From Saprospirales bacterium GYS_P2D (GTDB taxonomy: Bacteria; Bacteroidota; Bacteroidia; Chitinophagales; Saprospiraceae), in NCBI GenBank assembly GCA_009833045.1, contig WUUP01000011.1, positions 62,001 to 126,000 on the forward strand: a stretch of DNA of 64,000 bases. Reading direction: 5' to 3'. Under the pieces are notes generated by a model. It was not told where the DNA came from and made no database searches. It saw nothing but the letters and a program-made list of their open reading frames with translations. The translations under genes and the position numbers were made by a program. This document shows, in pieces, positions 61,648-64,000 of the stretch (the first letter of the stretch is position 1; every line of letters starts with the position of its first letter).

Positions 61648-63015
61648 TTAGATCTTAGCAAAATATCGTTTCGCCTCAGCGATTACTTTTGGAGCTAAAA
61701 TGAGGGTGGCTATCATCGTAGGGATTGCCATCAAGGCATAAAATCCATCTATTAGATTGATCATCATATCCAATGTGGTAGCAGCTCCCATCAATATGCT
61801 CAAAAGGTAGAAATAATTATACCAATGAGCTCTTTCTGCTCCGAGGAGGAAGTTCATACACTTTGTCCCATAGTATGAAAATGAGAAAAGAGACGAAATG
61901 CTGAAAACTGCTATGCAGAGCAGTAAAACATATTTTCCTACACCTGGGATACTATGCCCAAATGCCTGAGCGGTCAATGAGACACCATTGGACTCACTGG
62001 TCTGCCACGTATCGGTGACCAAAATCGCTAATGCAGTCAAGGTACACACTACCAATGTGTCGATAAGTGGCCCCATCATCGCTACGAGACCTTCCTTGGT
62101 CGGTTCATTCGTCTTGGAGGCGCCATGAGCCATGGGAGCAGTACCGATACCTGCTTCATTGCTGAATGCTCCTCTACGGATACCCAGTAGGATCAGCCCA
62201 CCGAGCATGCCTCCCATAAAAGAATCTCCAGTATAGTATGTAGCATGAAAAGCATCTGTCACGATCAGCCCAAGATAGTAGGGTAGCTTGTCAAAATTGG
62301 CTATCAGAATAAATCCTACTGCTAAAAAATAGAGTAATACCATGAATGGCACGAGTCGCTCTGCTGTCTTGCTGATGCGCTTGATACCTCCGAGTACGAC
62401 GACTGATGTCAATAGTACGAGCAATACACCAACGATGATATCTGAACTCATGCCACTGTACAATCCATGCGGCTTGAGCAGGATGTCTCGTATGGCTTGA
62501 GTGAGCTGATTAGCGTTGAATACGGGTAAGGCACCTACCAGTCCGGCTAAAGAGAAAAATACTGCTAATGGTCGCCACTTATCGCCAAGGCCTTCAGTGA
62601 TAAAATACATAGGGCCACCCTGTATCTGACCTCGAGAGTCGTGTCCTCGGTACATGATCGATAGACTACCTGTGAAAAACTTAGTACACATACCTATGAT
62701 GCCACTGACCCACATCCAAAATATGGCACCAGGCCCACCGATGCTGATAGCTACCGCTACACCAGCGATATTGCCCATACCAATAGTGGAGGATAGTGCT
62801 GTAGATAGGGACTGTAGGTGATTGATTTCTCCCTTAGCATCTGACTCTGCATGCTGGCCTCTGAGTAATTGTATAGCATGACGAAGGTATCCATAGGGTT
62901 TTAGACGTGACAAAAGTGTCAAGTAAAGACCACCTCCTATTAACAGTAGAAGCAGTGGTAAACCCCAAGCATAGCTGGCAAATTGGCTAATAAGTGCATC
63001 TATCTTTTCGAACAT
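61648..63015 (-). CDS. Alanine/glycine:cation symporter (AGCS family)
   Basis: A 455-residue inner-membrane transporter with about 10-11 hydrophobic helices. The family signature region is present: TALSSTIGMGNIAGVAVAIS near residue 72, GGPGAIFWMWVSGIIGM, and GAFSNEAGIGTAPMAHGAS (near 285), which is highly conserved in AGCS proteins. It takes up alanine or glycine with Na+. The gene stands alone, with its own gap upstream before a divergent lipoprotein gene. Confidence 0.94.
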   Translation of the reverse strand: MFEKIDALISQFASYAWGLPLLLLLIGGGLYLTLLSRLKPYGYLRHAIQLLRGQHAESDAKGEINHLQSLSTALSSTIGMGNIAGVAVAISIGGPGAIFWMWVSGIIGMCTKFFTGSLSIMYRGHDSRGQIQGGPMYFITEGLGDKWRPLAVFFSLAGLVGALPVFNANQLTQAIRDILLKPHGLYSGMSSDIIVGVLLVLLTSVVVLGGIKRISKTAERLVPFMVLLYFLAVGFILIANFDKLPYYLGLIVTDAFHATYYTGDSFMGGMLGGLILLGIRRGAFSNEAGIGTAPMAHGASKTNEPTKEGLVAMMGPLIDTLVVCTLTALAILVTDTWQTSESNGVSLTAQAFGHSIPGVGKYVLLLCIAVFSISSLFSFSYYGTKCMNFLLGAERAHWYNYFYLLSILMGAATTLDMMINLIDGFYALMAIPTMIATLILAPKVIAEAKRYFAKI

Positions 63016-63156
63016 AGGGTAATCTTGGTGATGTTGAGCAAGATAGTTAAATAAAAGCTAATTCCATTTTCGGGGAATTACCTGTTGACATTGTGCGTAT
63101 AAAATGTAGATGTTTGCGCCTTTTTAGAAATTCAAATATTAATCACAAGACCTCTT

Positions 63157-63693
63157 ATGGCACGTACTTTCAAAATTGCATTTTTCGCTGTGATGACCAG
63201 CCTCATCTTGATCTCATGTGGTGGCTCTGATAGCACGACTGCTAATAAAGTGACTACTATCGAAGATCTGCCGTTTGCTCAGGCTCCTGATGCTAAGGCA
63301 TATGCTGATCTGATCCTCAAAGCGATCAAGACGAATAGGGAAAAACCAATCAAAGAAGAGTTTGTGCCTCAGACACCAGTCAATATCGTACAGCTCAATA
63401 GAATAGTAGGTATGTATAGCACCGCTATTGGTGGCAAGGATTGGGAGTTTCACGATTTTCATATACTTAGTGAGTCCGATGACCTGACTAAGGGATTTGA
63501 CTATGCATGGTTAGATAAAAAAGGTCGCCTTGGTCTACAGATTTATGTCCTGCCCAAAGAGGTAGATGGTAGATTCTACATTGAGAAATTAGACTTTCAG
63601 AGTAGACTCGATGTGATCGATAGTGTGACCTTCCCAGCGGGGACAGGTATCGAAGACTATAAGAAGATAGATTACGACTGGGCGGCTAACTAA
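63157..63693 (+). CDS. Putative lipoprotein, unknown function
   Basis: A 178-residue lipoprotein. The signal MARTFKIAFFAVMTSLILIS is followed by the lipobox Cys (ISCGG, Cys near residue 21). The mature part is a soluble alpha/beta protein of about 155 residues with no family I recognise (FHDFHILSESDDLTKGFDYA, GLQIYVLPKEVDGRFYIEKL). Its stop region overlaps the convergent hemB stop by 8 nt (63686-63693). A weak promoter (TTG at 63085, 21-nt spacer, GATGTTTG at 63109-63116) lies upstream. Confidence 0.7.
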   Translation: MARTFKIAFFAVMTSLILISCGGSDSTTANKVTTIEDLPFAQAPDAKAYADLILKAIKTNREKPIKEEFVPQTPVNIVQLNRIVGMYSTAIGGKDWEFHDFHILSESDDLTKGFDYAWLDKKGRLGLQIYVLPKEVDGRFYIEKLDFQSRLDVIDSVTFPAGTGIEDYKKIDYDWAAN

Positions 63694-64000
63694 GCCAACC
63701 CTCCTTTTTCATTTTAGCAAAATCCTTAGCAAAGTAGGTGATGATCACATCTGTACCTGCTCGCTTCAGAGATAGTAGGGTCTCTGGCATAGCTGTATTA
63801 TAGTCGAGCCACCCATTTTGGCAGGCGGCTATGAGCATAGCACACTCACCGCTGACGTGATAGGCAGCGATCGGTTGTGCATAGTTTTCTTTCAGCTGCT
63901 GGATGATGTCCATATAGTGTAGTGCTGGCTTGACCATGAGGAAGTCCGCCCCTTCTGCAGCATCCAGATCTGCCTCTATCAGTGCCTCCCTTTTATTAGC
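63686..64000 (-). CDS. hemB: Delta-aminolevulinic acid dehydratase, C-terminal part (cut by window edge)
   Basis: HemB condenses two 5-aminolevulinate molecules to porphobilinogen in haem synthesis. About 104 C-terminal residues are in the window, beginning ANKREALIEADLDAAEGADF and continuing FLMVKPALHYMDII, which includes the second active-site Lys of the family. PIAAYHVSGECAMLIAAC follows, and the C-terminus is KKEGWLS. The start lies beyond the right edge. The stop overlaps the convergent lipoprotein gene by 8 nt. Confidence 0.95.
   Translation of the reverse strand, partial: ANKREALIEADLDAAEGADFLMVKPALHYMDIIQQLKENYAQPIAAYHVSGECAMLIAACQNGWLDYNTAMPETLLSLKRAGTDVIITYFAKDFAKMKKEGWLS

Overview
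The window is a compact stretch of a Bacteroidota chromosome, most likely from the Saprospiria or a nearby marine or sludge lineage. Four things support this. There are type IX secretion (T9SS) hallmarks: a giant adhesin with a type B (CHU_C) C-terminus, a PorP/SprF-like protein and an OmpA/PD40 protein. Several promoters match the Bacteroidota TTG-N19-21-TAnnTTTG form. Shine-Dalgarno sequences are mostly absent. Clade-typical gene pairs occur, such as PadR-PspC and a TPR protein, DUF4292 lipoprotein and EnvC-like protein in series. The class-level placement is inference.

Layout. 1-7 kb: fbp (cut by the left edge) diverges from mnmE, followed by a Tat-exported Gfo/Idh/MocA oxidoreductase, an S1/P1 nuclease, a vanadium-haloperoxidase/PAP2 lipoprotein, a small membrane protein and a PhnA-like zinc-ribbon protein. 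7-19 kb: pckA, pruA, tRNA-Asp, the accA-DUF-dapA cluster, a minus-strand acpP-fabF-rnc-hydrolase cluster, and pyk. 19-25 kb: TPR protein, DUF4292 lipoprotein, degenerate LytM/EnvC-like activator, hflX and an M29 aminopeptidase. 24.5-35 kb (minus): gltX, an unlisted 54-codon ORF, a 1954-residue adhesin, PorP/SprF and OmpA/PD40, all nearly touching. 35-40 kb: a polysaccharide deacetylase, a 0.7-kb gene-poor stretch, PadR, a PspC-family gene split at an A10 run, and an antiporter.

40-45 kb: prfC, proC and glyS are separated by two four-helix-bundle (S23/23S-IVS-type) genes. Each of these is bracketed by its own inverted repeat of 19-21 nt, and the two repeat sequences are unrelated. This is the most unusual architecture in the window. 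45-56 kb: a signalling and surface locus with two tandem TPR-sensor histidine kinases (kinase halves about 85% identical, sensor halves diverged), a LuxR-type response regulator, an orphan LuxR HTH protein preceded by a palindrome, a small coiled-coil ORF and a roughly 1750-residue secreted multidomain protein. 56-64 kb: a small multi-His membrane protein, kynU, a YtrA-type GntR/ABC transporter operon with a matching operator, a GNAT protein, an alanine/Na+ symporter, a lipoprotein and the C-terminal part of hemB.

Most metabolic genes are ordinary housekeeping genes of central carbon, proline, lysine, fatty-acid and tRNA metabolism. The second-look items are the inverted-repeat-bracketed S23-like genes, the split PspC gene, the two-kinase/secreted-protein locus, the fbp operator, and the hairpin that covers the start codon after pyk. 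All calls come from reading the sequence. No database search or folding calculation was run.
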